Part shown: positions 35,928 to 45,700 of the stretch, piece by piece
Layout: each line of letters opens with the position of its first letter
Numbering within the stretch: the first letter of the stretch is position 1
Assembly (NCBI GenBank): GCA_039908095.1
Contig: JAMOBJ010000005.1
Coordinates: 1 to 64,000, forward strand
Length of the DNA: 64,000 bases
Source: Nitrospirae bacterium YQR-1
GTDB taxonomy: Bacteria; Nitrospirota; Thermodesulfovibrionia; Thermodesulfovibrionales; Magnetobacteriaceae
Direction of reading: 5' to 3'
Translations under genes and position numbers: made by a program
The notes under the pieces: generated by a model
The model's database searches: none
The model's input: the letters and a program-made list of their open reading frames with translations, nothing else
What the model was told of the DNA's origin: nothing

Positions 35928-36069
35928 TAATACCAAGTTACAGTCATTCGATTAACTTTGTTGGCATCGTCGAAAGCTCCTTGACGTCTCCCCTAAAGGG
36001 GAATCCCCTGTAAGGGGAGGTCGCTTTTTCCTTGCCGCCTCGTTACTCTTTTGACTGCTACTTGGTATA
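35928..36069. repeat. Dispersed palindromic element, reference copy E
   Basis: The best copy, with near-complementary ends TAATACCAAGTTACAGTC and GACTGCTACTTGGTATA, and internal hairpins CCCCTAAAGGGG and CCCCTGTAAGGGG. It lies between the response regulator and metG. Its flanks show no clear target-site duplication longer than 2-3 bp (TA/TAA). Confidence 0.85.
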
Positions 36070-36124
36070 ACATCCGCCGGAATAAAACCACGGCATATAA
36101 ATTTGTTTTATAGAATATAAACAA

Positions 36125-38059
36125 CTACTTAACTACTGCACCCGGTGCTGAATCACCCTCGGGGGTAACAAGCCTCAAGGTATCACCTTCAGAGGCGGCA
36201 AGAATCATCCCCTGAGACTCCACTCCCATAAGCTTAGCAGGTTTAAGGTTTGCCACAACCACAACTGTTTTTCCAACAAGTTCCTCTGCTTTGTAGTGCT
36301 TACCGATACCTGCTACCACCTGCCTTATCTCACCGGTATCAACACTCAGCTTTATCAGCTTATTGGATTTTGGTACAGCCTCCGCCGACAATATCTTTCC
36401 AACTTTAAGCTTAACCTTTGCAAAATCCTCTATGTTTATAAGCTCCTCTGTCACATCCTGCACCAGTGCCGCCGCAGTTTCCCTGCCGGTATCTTTTACT
36501 TCCACTTTCTCTTTCCTTTCATTTGATGTTTTTTCAATTTTTGGAAACAATTGCTCTATCGTAGTTACCACCGTGCCTGGCCTAAGCATTCCCCATTTTA
36601 ACTTTCCGGAGAGATTTCTCATTAAATCTATCGGCTCTCCGGTTATATGGCCATAGAGACGTGCCCCGAATCTTGGCATAAAAGGATACAAATACGCCGA
36701 TATAAATCTTATACCCTCGATAAGTGAGTACATTACGGTTGTAAGCCTCTGTGCTGTATCGCCGTCTTTGGCAAGCACCCAGGGCTTGTTTGAGTCAATG
36801 TACTTATTTAAATAAGAGACCAGCTCCCACACTGCATCAAGGGCTTTGTTAAACGACAGCACTTTCAAATGCTCTCTGAGGCGCTCTGAAATTCCCTCCG
36901 CCATGTATTTTAACTCAACCTCCACATCTGCCGGCACCGGCACCAATGCATCATAATACTTACTTAGCATAGCAAATGATCTGTTTACAAGATTTCCCAG
37001 ATCATTTGCAAGGTCTGTGTCAAAGCGCTTAATCAGTGCACTCTCCGAGTAATCGCCGTCAAGCCCGAACGTTACCTCCCGAAACAGAAAATACCTGAAG
37101 GCATCGGCACCATAAGTTTCTATAACCTTATGCGGGTCAACCACGTTACCCAGTGATTTTGACATCTTCTTTCCGTCAATTGTCCACCACCCGTGCGCAA
37201 AAATCATCTCAGGCAGCTCAAGCCCTAAAGCCATCAGCATGGCAGGCCAATAGACGGCATGGGTGGTGATAATATCCTTGCCCATAATATGACAGCCGGC
37301 AGGCCACCAGTAAGTCTGGTCGTGCTCTTTCGCCAAATAACCGGGCGCCGAGTAATAGTTAAGCAGGGCGTCAAACCACACGTATGTCACATAGTTATCA
37401 TCAAAGGGCAGGGGGATGCCCCATGAGAGCCTTTTTTTGGGCCTTGAGATACATAAATCCCCCAGAGGATTAGAATTCAGAAATCCCAGCACCTCGTTTT
37501 TTCTTGTCTCGGGTCTTATAAAGCCCGGGTTTTTATTTATATGCTCTGTCAGCCTGTCATGGTATTTGGACATAAGAAAAAAGTAGTTGTCCTCTCTTAT
37601 AGTTTCAACCGGCCTTGAGCACTCAGGGCAGTTGCCGTCAATTATCTCCTTATCAGTCCAGAAGCGCTCATCATGTGTGCAGTATGAGCCCTCGTAGGAG
37701 CGTCTCACTATTTCACCACGGTCGTAAAGCTTCTGGAGCATTTCCCTAACAATATCTGCGTGTTTTTCATCAGTGGTTCTTATGAAGGCATCGTTTGTAA
37801 TGTCCAGAGCAGCCCAGAGTTTTTTGAAGTTAGTGCACATAATATCGGTGTGCTCTTTAGGCGGCACACCACGGAGCTCCGCCGCCTGTAACACTTTCTG
37901 ACCATGCTCGTCAGTGCCTGTCAGAAAAAACACATCGGCTCCCGCCATACGGCTAAAGCGGGACACAATATCAGCTGCCACAGTGGTATAGGCATGCCCT
38001 ATGTGTGGTATGTCGTTGACATAGTAAATTGGTGTGGTTATATAAAATCTCTCCGGCAT
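36125..38059 (-). CDS. metG: Methionyl-tRNA synthetase with C-terminal tRNA-binding domain
   Basis: 644 residues. The class-I motif PHIGHAYTT (HIGH) and the KMSKSLGNV loop are intact. A Zn-knuckle-like C-x-H..CPEC region (GSYCTHDE...CPECSRP) follows. The C-terminal EMAP/tRNA-bind domain starts at about residue 535 (IEDFAKVKLKVGKILSAEAVP). It is the last gene of the core-MetE/tmk-holB-ricT-metG run, 24 bp after ricT. Confidence 0.97.
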   Translation of the reverse strand: MPERFYITTPIYYVNDIPHIGHAYTTVAADIVSRFSRMAGADVFFLTGTDEHGQKVLQAAELRGVPPKEHTDIMCTNFKKLWAALDITNDAFIRTTDEKHADIVREMLQKLYDRGEIVRRSYEGSYCTHDERFWTDKEIIDGNCPECSRPVETIREDNYFFLMSKYHDRLTEHINKNPGFIRPETRKNEVLGFLNSNPLGDLCISRPKKRLSWGIPLPFDDNYVTYVWFDALLNYYSAPGYLAKEHDQTYWWPAGCHIMGKDIITTHAVYWPAMLMALGLELPEMIFAHGWWTIDGKKMSKSLGNVVDPHKVIETYGADAFRYFLFREVTFGLDGDYSESALIKRFDTDLANDLGNLVNRSFAMLSKYYDALVPVPADVEVELKYMAEGISERLREHLKVLSFNKALDAVWELVSYLNKYIDSNKPWVLAKDGDTAQRLTTVMYSLIEGIRFISAYLYPFMPRFGARLYGHITGEPIDLMRNLSGKLKWGMLRPGTVVTTIEQLFPKIEKTSNERKEKVEVKDTGRETAAALVQDVTEELINIEDFAKVKLKVGKILSAEAVPKSNKLIKLSVDTGEIRQVVAGIGKHYKAEELVGKTVVVVANLKPAKLMGVESQGMILAASEGDTLRLVTPEGDSAPGAVVK

Positions 38060-38082
38060 TTAAATCTATCCCCGATTTTTAA

Positions 38083-39261
38083 TCATTCTGTTATTAGTGG
38101 AGTTTTCTTGTGTTTTTTGAAATGAAATTTTCTCTTTTTGCTTTCCTGCTCAGATGTACCGTGGCCCTGAGGCGGAGTTACGGCTGTGGTTCGTTCCTGA
38201 GAGGTTTCAGCAGGTGTAGCGCCTCCGGCAGTTTTAGTATGAGAAGGTTTTTTGTGAAATCTTCTTTTGCGCGGGTCAAAGCGTTTTTCTCTATCGCTTC
38301 CCGTTTTGACAGGGGTTTGTTCTTTAAAGGGCGCAGGCTCATTTGATTTCACAGCCATGGAGGATTTTGCCGATTCGTTTAATGCAGGCGGGGGTGACTG
38401 CTCTTTCCTGTGGAAGGATTGCTCTGAAGCCTGCTGTTGCACATCACTCTCCGGTAAGTCAAATTTTTCATATTTATGTGACGGTTTTTCCGTTTTAATC
38501 TCTTTTTCCAAAAAAGCAAGTATCGAGACGTCTTCAATGGTCTCAGAGGTAAGACTTTTTCCATCAATCACGGCTGTTATAGCCGTTGTGCCGTCATCAC
38601 GCAACTCTATAACGTCTCCGGTTGGCTCACTGCCTGGTTCAACCTCAAATCCAAGACAACACATCAGCCTTCCGCAGAGCCCGGATAACTTCCCCGGATT
38701 TAAGACCAAATCCTGGCTTTTAGCCATTTTTATGGAAATAGGGGCAAAATTGGAAAGAAAGCAGTTGCAGCAGACCTCACGGCCGCATATGCCAAGGCCG
38801 CCTATCACCTTTGTCTCGTCTCTGACCCCAATTTGGCGCATCTCTATGCGTGTTCTAAACTTTGATGCAAGGTCTTTTACCAGCTCCCTGAAGTCTATTC
38901 TTCCGTCAGCGGTAAAATAGAACACTATGCGTTTTCTGTCCAGGGTTGACTCCGTCAGTACAAGTTTCATCGGCAATTCACGCGCTGTTATACGTTGCTG
39001 GCAATACTCCCTCGCCTCTCTCTCCACACTGTCATTGTCGGCTTTTGCTTTTAAATCCTCATCTGTTGCACATCTTATGACCTTTTTAAGTTCCTTATGT
39101 GGAACTTCCACATTCTTAGCTTCCGTCACCACACTGCCTATGGCTAAACCAAAGCTCGACTCCACTACAACCAGGTCACCTCGTGCTATCGGTATTGCTT
39201 CCAGCTCGTAGTCATAAATCTTTCCACATCTCTTAAAACGTACTCCTATTACATCAGGCAT
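38083..39261 (-). CDS. ricT: PSP1-domain protein RicT (YaaT), with long basic tail
   Basis: 392 residues. The PSP1 core and the Cys-rich motif GICGREVCCNCFLSNF...CGRLMCCLGFE are those of RicT/YaaT. In B. subtilis, RicT acts with RicA and RicF in RNA processing and phosphorelay control, and carries an Fe-S cluster; ricA and ricF are not in view. After about residue 270 a low-complexity, Lys/Arg- and Pro-rich tail runs to the end (RFDPRKRRFHKKPSHTK, then KRKFHFKKHKK). Family members are usually about 270 residues, so the tail is an addition that may bind RNA. holB lies 6 bp upstream. Confidence 0.88.
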   Translation of the reverse strand: MPDVIGVRFKRCGKIYDYELEAIPIARGDLVVVESSFGLAIGSVVTEAKNVEVPHKELKKVIRCATDEDLKAKADNDSVEREAREYCQQRITARELPMKLVLTESTLDRKRIVFYFTADGRIDFRELVKDLASKFRTRIEMRQIGVRDETKVIGGLGICGREVCCNCFLSNFAPISIKMAKSQDLVLNPGKLSGLCGRLMCCLGFEVEPGSEPTGDVIELRDDGTTAITAVIDGKSLTSETIEDVSILAFLEKEIKTEKPSHKYEKFDLPESDVQQQASEQSFHRKEQSPPPALNESAKSSMAVKSNEPAPFKEQTPVKTGSDREKRFDPRKRRFHKKPSHTKTAGGATPAETSQERTTAVTPPQGHGTSEQESKKRKFHFKKHKKTPLITE

Positions 39262-39267
39262 TTGCTG

Positions 39268-40269
39268 TCAACTCCTTATAAACCTGCTTTTTTCCGGTTT
39301 TGATTTTGATAAAGTACCTAAAAGTGAGCATACATAATTAAATGTTACCCCAACATTGAGATTTAATATAAAGTAATCTGAGAGCTCTGTGAGTTTTTGA
39401 AAAGCATCCATGATACTTTTTAACTCAACCCCTGTGCTTAACTCAATAAGCTTCTGTCTCATATCGGTGTTTACCACAAATGGGGAGTTGGCATCACATT
39501 TAAGGACTGCCATATCCCTTAGAAATACCGATGAGGAATGTAACCACTTAAGCAAGTCATCACGGCTTTTGAGAGCCTCAAGTTTTGACACCGGTTTCTG
39601 GAGACCGGTGATAATTTTTGAAAACACTGCATAATCATTGTTTCTCTTTATCACAACACCGGAGTCAACTGCCTTGCCCATGTCGCCCTGAGAGAGCCTG
39701 AGCTGGATTTCATCCGGTTGCTTACCGCTCCTTGCGGCAACCCTTTGCATGCCGGTGAGGTTAAGCGGACAAAAGGGTACTTTCAGGCAGCGTGATCTTA
39801 TGGTATCGGGCAGTGCCTCTTCCTTTGAGCTTATCAGCACTATCACACTGCCGGTGGGAGGCTCCTCAAGGGTCTTTAAAAAAGCATTGGCTGAGGCCTC
39901 GTTCATCATATCGGCATTTTCCACAATGAGAGCCTTTTGTGTCCATTCCATGGAAGTTGTGGCTAAAAACTCCTCTATCTCCCTGATTACTTCTATCTTT
40001 ATGATGCTTTGCTCTAAAGCTGTCACCTTTAAGTCCGGGTGAATGTGTTTATCCACTTTAACACAGGATGGGCAGCTTCCGCAGAAATCCAGAGGTCCCT
40101 CAACTTTACAATTCATTGATTTAAGAAAGGCAAAAGCTGTAAAGGTCTTACCGGTACCCGGCGGGCCGTAGAAGAGAAACGAGGAGGGCACCTTTTTACT
40201 TTTCAGCATTGAGGTAAGCATGTGTGCAGCTCTGTCGTGCCCTATAAGGCCTCCTAAAGGCAATTGCAC
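39268..40269 (-). CDS. holB: DNA polymerase III delta-prime subunit
   Basis: 333 residues. P-loop FYGPPGTGKTFTAF, Zn-link CGSCPSCVKVDKH, DADMM-like VENADMMNEASANAFLKTLEEPP and the SRC motif TIRSRCLKV are the clamp-loader marks. The C-terminal collar part is present. It overlaps tmk by 16 bp and is 6 bp from ricT. Confidence 0.93.
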   Translation of the reverse strand: MQLPLGGLIGHDRAAHMLTSMLKSKKVPSSFLFYGPPGTGKTFTAFAFLKSMNCKVEGPLDFCGSCPSCVKVDKHIHPDLKVTALEQSIIKIEVIREIEEFLATTSMEWTQKALIVENADMMNEASANAFLKTLEEPPTGSVIVLISSKEEALPDTIRSRCLKVPFCPLNLTGMQRVAARSGKQPDEIQLRLSQGDMGKAVDSGVVIKRNNDYAVFSKIITGLQKPVSKLEALKSRDDLLKWLHSSSVFLRDMAVLKCDANSPFVVNTDMRQKLIELSTGVELKSIMDAFQKLTELSDYFILNLNVGVTFNYVCSLLGTLSKSKPEKSRFIRS

Positions 40270-40874
40270 CTCTGTCTTATGGTCTCCAGTATCCGCTGTG
40301 TAAGTGTTGCAGCTGGAAGTGCTCCATCAAGTACCTTAAACCTGAGCGGTTCGGCTTTTGATAAGTCCAGAAACCCCTCCCGCACTCTTTCATAAAACAA
40401 CAAGTCCTCCATTTCAAGCCTGTCCACACTTGATACCGCCTTGTTTCTGCCTAACCCTGTGGATACATCAAGGTCAATAACAAAAGTGAGGTCAGGCTTA
40501 AACCCCTTTAGCACAAGTAAGTCCAACTGCTTGATAAACCCCGTGCTTATCCCCCTGCCGTAGGCCTGATATGCTACAGTGGAATCGCTGAATCTGTCTG
40601 TAATGACAAATGCGCCGCGCCGCAGAGCAGGCTGCACCACCTCCGCCACGTGTTGTGCCCGTGCCGCATAGAAAAGCATCAGCTCCGTTACCGGAGACAT
40701 GTTAACGGTTTTAGTGTCAAGGAGAATTTCCCTGATTTTCATGCCTATTTCTGTACCGCCCGGCTCAAATGTCTCCACCACTTCTAAAGCGCTTTCCGTC
40801 CTCAAGGCCTCGGCAACCAGCTTTACCTGTGTTGTTTTGCCGGAGCCGTCCGTGCCCTCTATTGATATAAACAT
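40254..40874 (-). CDS. tmk: Thymidylate kinase
   Basis: 206 residues from ATG 40874 (MFISIEGTDGSGKTTQ), chosen because GGAAGG is 7 nt upstream and the residues fit. A longer start would overlap the neighbouring gene. P-loop EGTDGSGKTTQ, DRFSDSTVAYQAYGRG and DLDVSTGLGR are intact. It phosphorylates dTMP. It overlaps holB and lies 4 bp after the core-MetE-like gene. Confidence 0.94.
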   Translation of the reverse strand: MFISIEGTDGSGKTTQVKLVAEALRTESALEVVETFEPGGTEIGMKIREILLDTKTVNMSPVTELMLFYAARAQHVAEVVQPALRRGAFVITDRFSDSTVAYQAYGRGISTGFIKQLDLLVLKGFKPDLTFVIDLDVSTGLGRNKAVSSVDRLEMEDLLFYERVREGFLDLSKAEPLRFKVLDGALPAATLTQRILETIRQRCNCL

Positions 40875-40878
40875 TGCT

Positions 40879-41901
40879 TTACCTTCCGTATTTTTCGACA
40901 ATATGTCCTCTTAAGGCTTTAATAAGCCGAAATACCCTCTCTGTCTCGTGCACTGTAAGAGCGCCTGTGCCGCATGAGGGGGTCAGCATTAAGTTAGAGA
41001 TCAACAGGTCTCTGTCAACGTTTTTAGTTAAAGAGTTTAACCTTTCATCAAACTTCTTAATAATACTGTGTTCATCCTCATTGTTAACAGAGGGCGTGGT
41101 AGGGACCATGCCCCAGGCAAGGATGCCGTCTTTAGAAATGTACTCTGAAATTCTTTTGTGGTACATAGCGATAGTGTCAAAGTAGTCAAATGAGTCAAAA
41201 TTAACAATATCCGGCTTTGCATCAAAAACAACATCCCAGTCGCACTTTCCGCAGGTGTGAATACCTGCGACAGCGCCTGCCGTCCGAACACCGGTTATTA
41301 TTTCCTCAATAAGCCGGCCGGCCTCTTTAGTGGATACGCCCAGATAGGCGCTGCTGCCTAAAGCTGTAAAAATAGGTTCATCTATAAATATTATTACCTT
41401 ATCAGCATATTGTTTTAAAATATCCGTCTGCCATTTAACCTTCCCGATGAGAAGCATAAGGGCAATCTCTCTTAATTCCTCATCAAAAAACAGGTATTTT
41501 CCATCCTCGTCCCTGATTCCAAGGGTAAAGGTCAGAGGCCCGGTCACATGTCCTTTGAGGCAGTCATAGCGGCCTCTTGTCTTTAACAATTCCACCATTT
41601 TGTAAAATCCGACTGCATATTCAGCAGATATGGCAATGGAGGGGTTTTCCGTGTATTTTTCATAGAAAGTGTTTAATTCATCCTGAGCTTTTCTCTTAAT
41701 GTAGTAGCGCTCTTTAGCAGAGTCAATTTCGAGAAACGGCAGCCCCTCAGCGTACTGAGGCACCATAGTTTCAAGAAACGAGGCCTGTGGCAATTGCGGC
41801 CAAAACGGTATATCAAAGGTATCTAATATGAGCGGACAGCCCTCATCGGCGCTACGATGAGGTAAGCTCCCAATTCCTGTCGTTAATAGTCCCGAAAGCA
41901 T
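40879..41901 (-). CDS. Core-MetE-like methionine synthase family protein
   Basis: 340 residues, about half of MetE, lacking its N-terminal repeat. TTGIGSLPH at the start and a GHVTGPLTF run mark the barrel. Zn ligands are visible as H215 and C217 (IHTCG), a likely acid at D236 (NFDSF) and C310 (TPSCGTG). Members of this core-MetE type are thought to use a methyl-cobalamin corrinoid protein as methyl donor, which would fit the cobalt uptake and metK/ahcY genes here. The actual donor is not shown. Alternatively it could be a UroD/MtbA-like methyltransferase. It is the first gene of the tmk-holB run. Confidence 0.75.
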   Translation of the reverse strand: MLSGLLTTGIGSLPHRSADEGCPLILDTFDIPFWPQLPQASFLETMVPQYAEGLPFLEIDSAKERYYIKRKAQDELNTFYEKYTENPSIAISAEYAVGFYKMVELLKTRGRYDCLKGHVTGPLTFTLGIRDEDGKYLFFDEELREIALMLLIGKVKWQTDILKQYADKVIIFIDEPIFTALGSSAYLGVSTKEAGRLIEEIITGVRTAGAVAGIHTCGKCDWDVVFDAKPDIVNFDSFDYFDTIAMYHKRISEYISKDGILAWGMVPTTPSVNNEDEHSIIKKFDERLNSLTKNVDRDLLISNLMLTPSCGTGALTVHETERVFRLIKALRGHIVEKYGR

Positions 41902-41971
41902 TGTTATAGATAATAACCTATTGTGCCTCTAAGATACAATAACGTAATTTTTTTTGAAATTTTATCAGATG

Positions 41972-42021
41972 TAGAAAAAAACGGAACTTAGAGCTCTGAA
42001 TTAATAAGCCTAAGTTCCGTT
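41972..42021 (-). terminator. Intrinsic terminator of the TPR gene
   Basis: On the minus strand AACGGAACTTAG (42021-42010) pairs with CTAAGTTCCGTT (41991-41980) over 12 bp with an 18-nt loop, followed by a run of T. It lies 74 bp after the TPR stop. A smaller CCGGT/ACCGG hairpin lies in front (42029-42043). Confidence 0.8.
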
Positions 42022-42094
42022 ATTCTTAACCGGTTCTTACCGGAAGTCCTCAATTTATGATATGGTTAAGAGACTTTTTTAAAGAGGCGGCGTT

Positions 42095-42580
42095 TTACCA
42101 CTTCTGCCCTTTGCCTTTTAAATAGTCCTGAGCAAGTTTTAAACCTAGCTGTGCAGCCTTTACATAGTCAGTCTGGGCAACATCACGTTTTCCCATGTTA
42201 AAATAACAGTACCCGCGTACATAGTACGCATCTGCATCATTTGGGTCTATCTCAAGAACCTTATTAAAATCAGCGGCTGCATGGAAATAGTCTCCCTTTT
42301 TACCATACGTAACACCACGATTAAAATAAGCATCCGCATCATCCGGGTTCATCTCGATGGTTTTGTTAAGATATTCAAGTGCCTTCTCAATGTTTCCTTT
42401 TGCCGCGTACGATGTGCCTGTATTGTAATGTGCATCAATGTTGGTTGGGTCTATCTCAAGTGCTTTGGCAAATTCGCTGAGTGCTTTATCGTGTTGGCGC
42501 CTCCTTGCGTAGGCATAACCACTGTTTACATACATTCCGGCTTCTCTGACGCTCAATTCGGCATCTCTTGCATCAATCAT
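42095..42580 (-). CDS. TPR-repeat protein
   Basis: 161 residues. At least three full TPR units with the pattern A...G..Y...G....A...F.KALEIDP / NTGTSYAAKGNIEKALEYLNKTIEMNPDDADAYFNRGVTYGKKG are seen across residues about 12-150. No signal peptide is evident, so a cytoplasmic protein-binding scaffold is likely. It lies just downstream of the large kinase gene, with a 150-bp gap and its own terminator. Confidence 0.88.
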   Translation of the reverse strand: MIDARDAELSVREAGMYVNSGYAYARRRQHDKALSEFAKALEIDPTNIDAHYNTGTSYAAKGNIEKALEYLNKTIEMNPDDADAYFNRGVTYGKKGDYFHAAADFNKVLEIDPNDADAYYVRGYCYFNMGKRDVAQTDYVKAAQLGLKLAQDYLKGKGQKW

Positions 42581-42733
42581 ATTTTCCTCCTTTATGTTTT
42601 ACGTATTTAAACATATACTTCATAGTTAAACCAAACAGGTAGTGTTTATATCAATTACCCCATCTGTATTATAACCGCATATCATATATATTTGCAACTT
42701 TTTTGTATTACGGAAAAAACTTTATGTTTATTA

Positions 42734-45700
42734 TTAAAATTTTTCAGATATTTTTTGAGCCTCTCCCGCTACTTCACTATTTAAATCGGATAAACCCTTT
42801 GCAACAAGTTCTTTTGCTTTTGAACCTTTAAAATACCGCAGTGCCGAAACTGCATCTTTTCTCACTTTATAATCTGTGTTACTAAGTAAACTTTCAACGA
42901 CAGATAGTGCATCAGGGGACGCTATTTTGCCGGTTGCAAATATCTTACCTAAAAACGGAGATGTTATACCGGTTAGTTCAGGCTTTTCAGAAATAAGTGT
43001 AAGCAGTTCATTAACCGCCTCATTCGTTGCAATGGCTGACAAGATAAAAACTATCTGTTTGGCTCCGCCTTTATTGCCACTGACAAAACCGTCATCTCTC
43101 AACATTGCAGAAAGTGCCGGTAAGGCATTGTTTCCCATATAAGTCAACAAATAACCTAATGCTTGTGAGTCTGCCGTGTCTGTAGTGCGAATCATCTCTG
43201 AAATCAATGTCTTTACCACTGAGGCATCAGTGCGGTATGATATGAGGCAGCTTATATTTTCAAGGCTCTTTGGATGTGACGCTTGCACCGACGCCCTGTT
43301 CTTTTTTATAAATACCATGTAACTTTCCCTGTAAGAATCAATCTCGGCAGGTTTGCACCCTGAGGTTTGCCTCTCCAGAGACTTTAACGCCTCAGTTACT
43401 ATAGGAAAGTAATTATCCTCTTGTTCTTTTTTATTAATTTCTGTTGCACTATATCTTGTAACCGTGTTTTGATAGATAAAATAAGCGCTTGCAAGGACAG
43501 CCACAAACAGAGCTAAGGCCATTGTCATCATGCTGAGCTTTTTCTTTTCCATCCGGGTTTTTATTTCAAGTTCTGCCGGTTTTTGGGCGATCTCAGCTTG
43601 TATGAGCGATGGACGCATGATTGCCGATTTTCCGTAAGCTGCCTTCGTCTGCTTTAATTTTTCACTAAATGTGTCATCAATGAGAAATTCCAATCCTGCA
43701 CTTTTAATTCCGGCGGTTAAGACGGCAATTCCCACGGCATCCTCCGCAGCTTCAGCTCTGGACGGCTCTCTTTTCTGAGCGGCAAAATGCAGATACTCCG
43801 TTGTCATCTGATTAAACGTCTGATTGCTGTATATGTCAGGCCCCTCCGCTGTTTCCCAGTCAAGAAACCACTTTATCACTGTAGCATCTCTGCCCGCTGA
43901 GTACAGATACCAGCCGTTACGGCTAAAAACCAAAGAGTTCACACCGTCTTTGTGTCCGGAGAGTGTTACCACCGGTTGACCGCTTTCAACGCTATAAATG
44001 TATATCGTATCATCATGCGTGCAGGCTGTAAAATATTTCCCGCCCGGATGAAACACTGCGCCTAAAACTTCTGTGGCGGATATCTTATGCCGCTTAACCC
44101 GGCTCATGGTTTTAACGCTAAAGATGCATACAAATCCGTCATCTCCACCGCTGAGCACATATTGTCCGTCTGCACTAAATGATATAGAATTTATGGCGCC
44201 TCTGTGGCCCTCTGTGCTGCCTTTTACCTTTCCGGTTACACTGTCCCAAAAGATAAGTAATCCGTTTACTGTACCGCTGATAAGAGTCATTTCATCTTTA
44301 AGGAGCGCAAGAGTGGTTATCTCATCGGCGCTTTCTTCAAAACGGCCAAGGTACCTGCCGTTTAACGTATCTAACAGGCGGATTGTTCTTTCGGAGGATG
44401 CAGAGAAGGCATAATGACCGTCAGAGGTTAATGCTAAGGCATTAACAGGGCCGCAGTGCACTGTAATATCACTTTGCAACTTATTGTTACCTATATCCCA
44501 TGTTCTGACGTTATTTTTTCCGCTGTTAAAGCACACTAACCCTGATGTGTAATCAACAGCCAGTGTCCTTATGCTTTCACGCCCTGTGCTCTCTGTGATG
44601 TTTGTCATTTTCCCTGTTGAAATCTCTATACTGTCAACAGTGCCGCCGTTACCGCCTGCAATTAAATACTTGCCGTCAGAGGTTATGGCCAGAGCGTTTA
44701 AGCTGTCCTTAAATTGTGAAAAATCCCTGATTTTCAAGCCGTCTCTGAGAAGTGTCCTTGTGTATATTATTGGGATGGAAGTTAACAACTCTATTGCCGC
44801 CGCATTGTATTCATATCCTGTGAGGCTTCTTGCGCCCTCTGTGAGATTAAGCGCAGCGTCAAATTCAGAGCGGTTAATTGCAGCGGCGGCATCGGTGAGC
44901 CTCTTTGAAAACTCGTATCTGATCTCTTCCTCCCTGATTGTTGCCGGGGTTACCAGTGTGTATGACAAGTTGTAAGTGTTTTGATAATTCACTACCATTA
45001 TCTCATTGTTGTGAGCTATTGCGAGTTTGCTTTCACCTACACCCAAAGCTGCACACTTAAATGGCCCTCTGTATTTAAAAATTGAGTAAGTGAGCTTGCT
45101 TTTCATATCCCACACTCTAAGATTTCTTTCGTCGGCAGAGAGCATAAACCGGCCGTCAGCGCTCATACCGACATATAAAACCTTACCGGTATGGCCTGAA
45201 AAAGTGTGAATGCTCTTTCCGGTTTCCGTATCCCACAAAATTACTACCGCTTCCCTGTCCCCTGAGGTTACGGCAAGTTGTCCGTTGCCGCTTAAGGCAA
45301 TTGATGAGCCGCCCCCTGAGTGTCCGGAAAATGTATTTTTAAGTTTACCGGATTTAGTTTCCCACACACACGGCGGTCCTCCTTTGTGTGTGGTATAAAC
45401 GTGTTTTAAGTCGTGTGAGAGAGCAAGGGCTGTTACCGGTTTTTTCTCAGTTTTAAATGCCCCTGCACCTTTTGCATTTTTCATGTCCCACATTAAAATC
45501 ATGCCGTCTGTGGAGGCGGATATTACATAAACAGTTGACGCTAAAAAACGTACCGCCGTTATCGTTTTTGTGTGTCCGGAAAAAGTATGGATAACCTCGC
45601 CGTCTCCGGCATTTAATATGTTAATTGAACCATTCTCATATCCGGCTGCAATTCTGTCCTTTTTAATATTTATATCTATCGCTGTAATTTTTGCCGTGTT

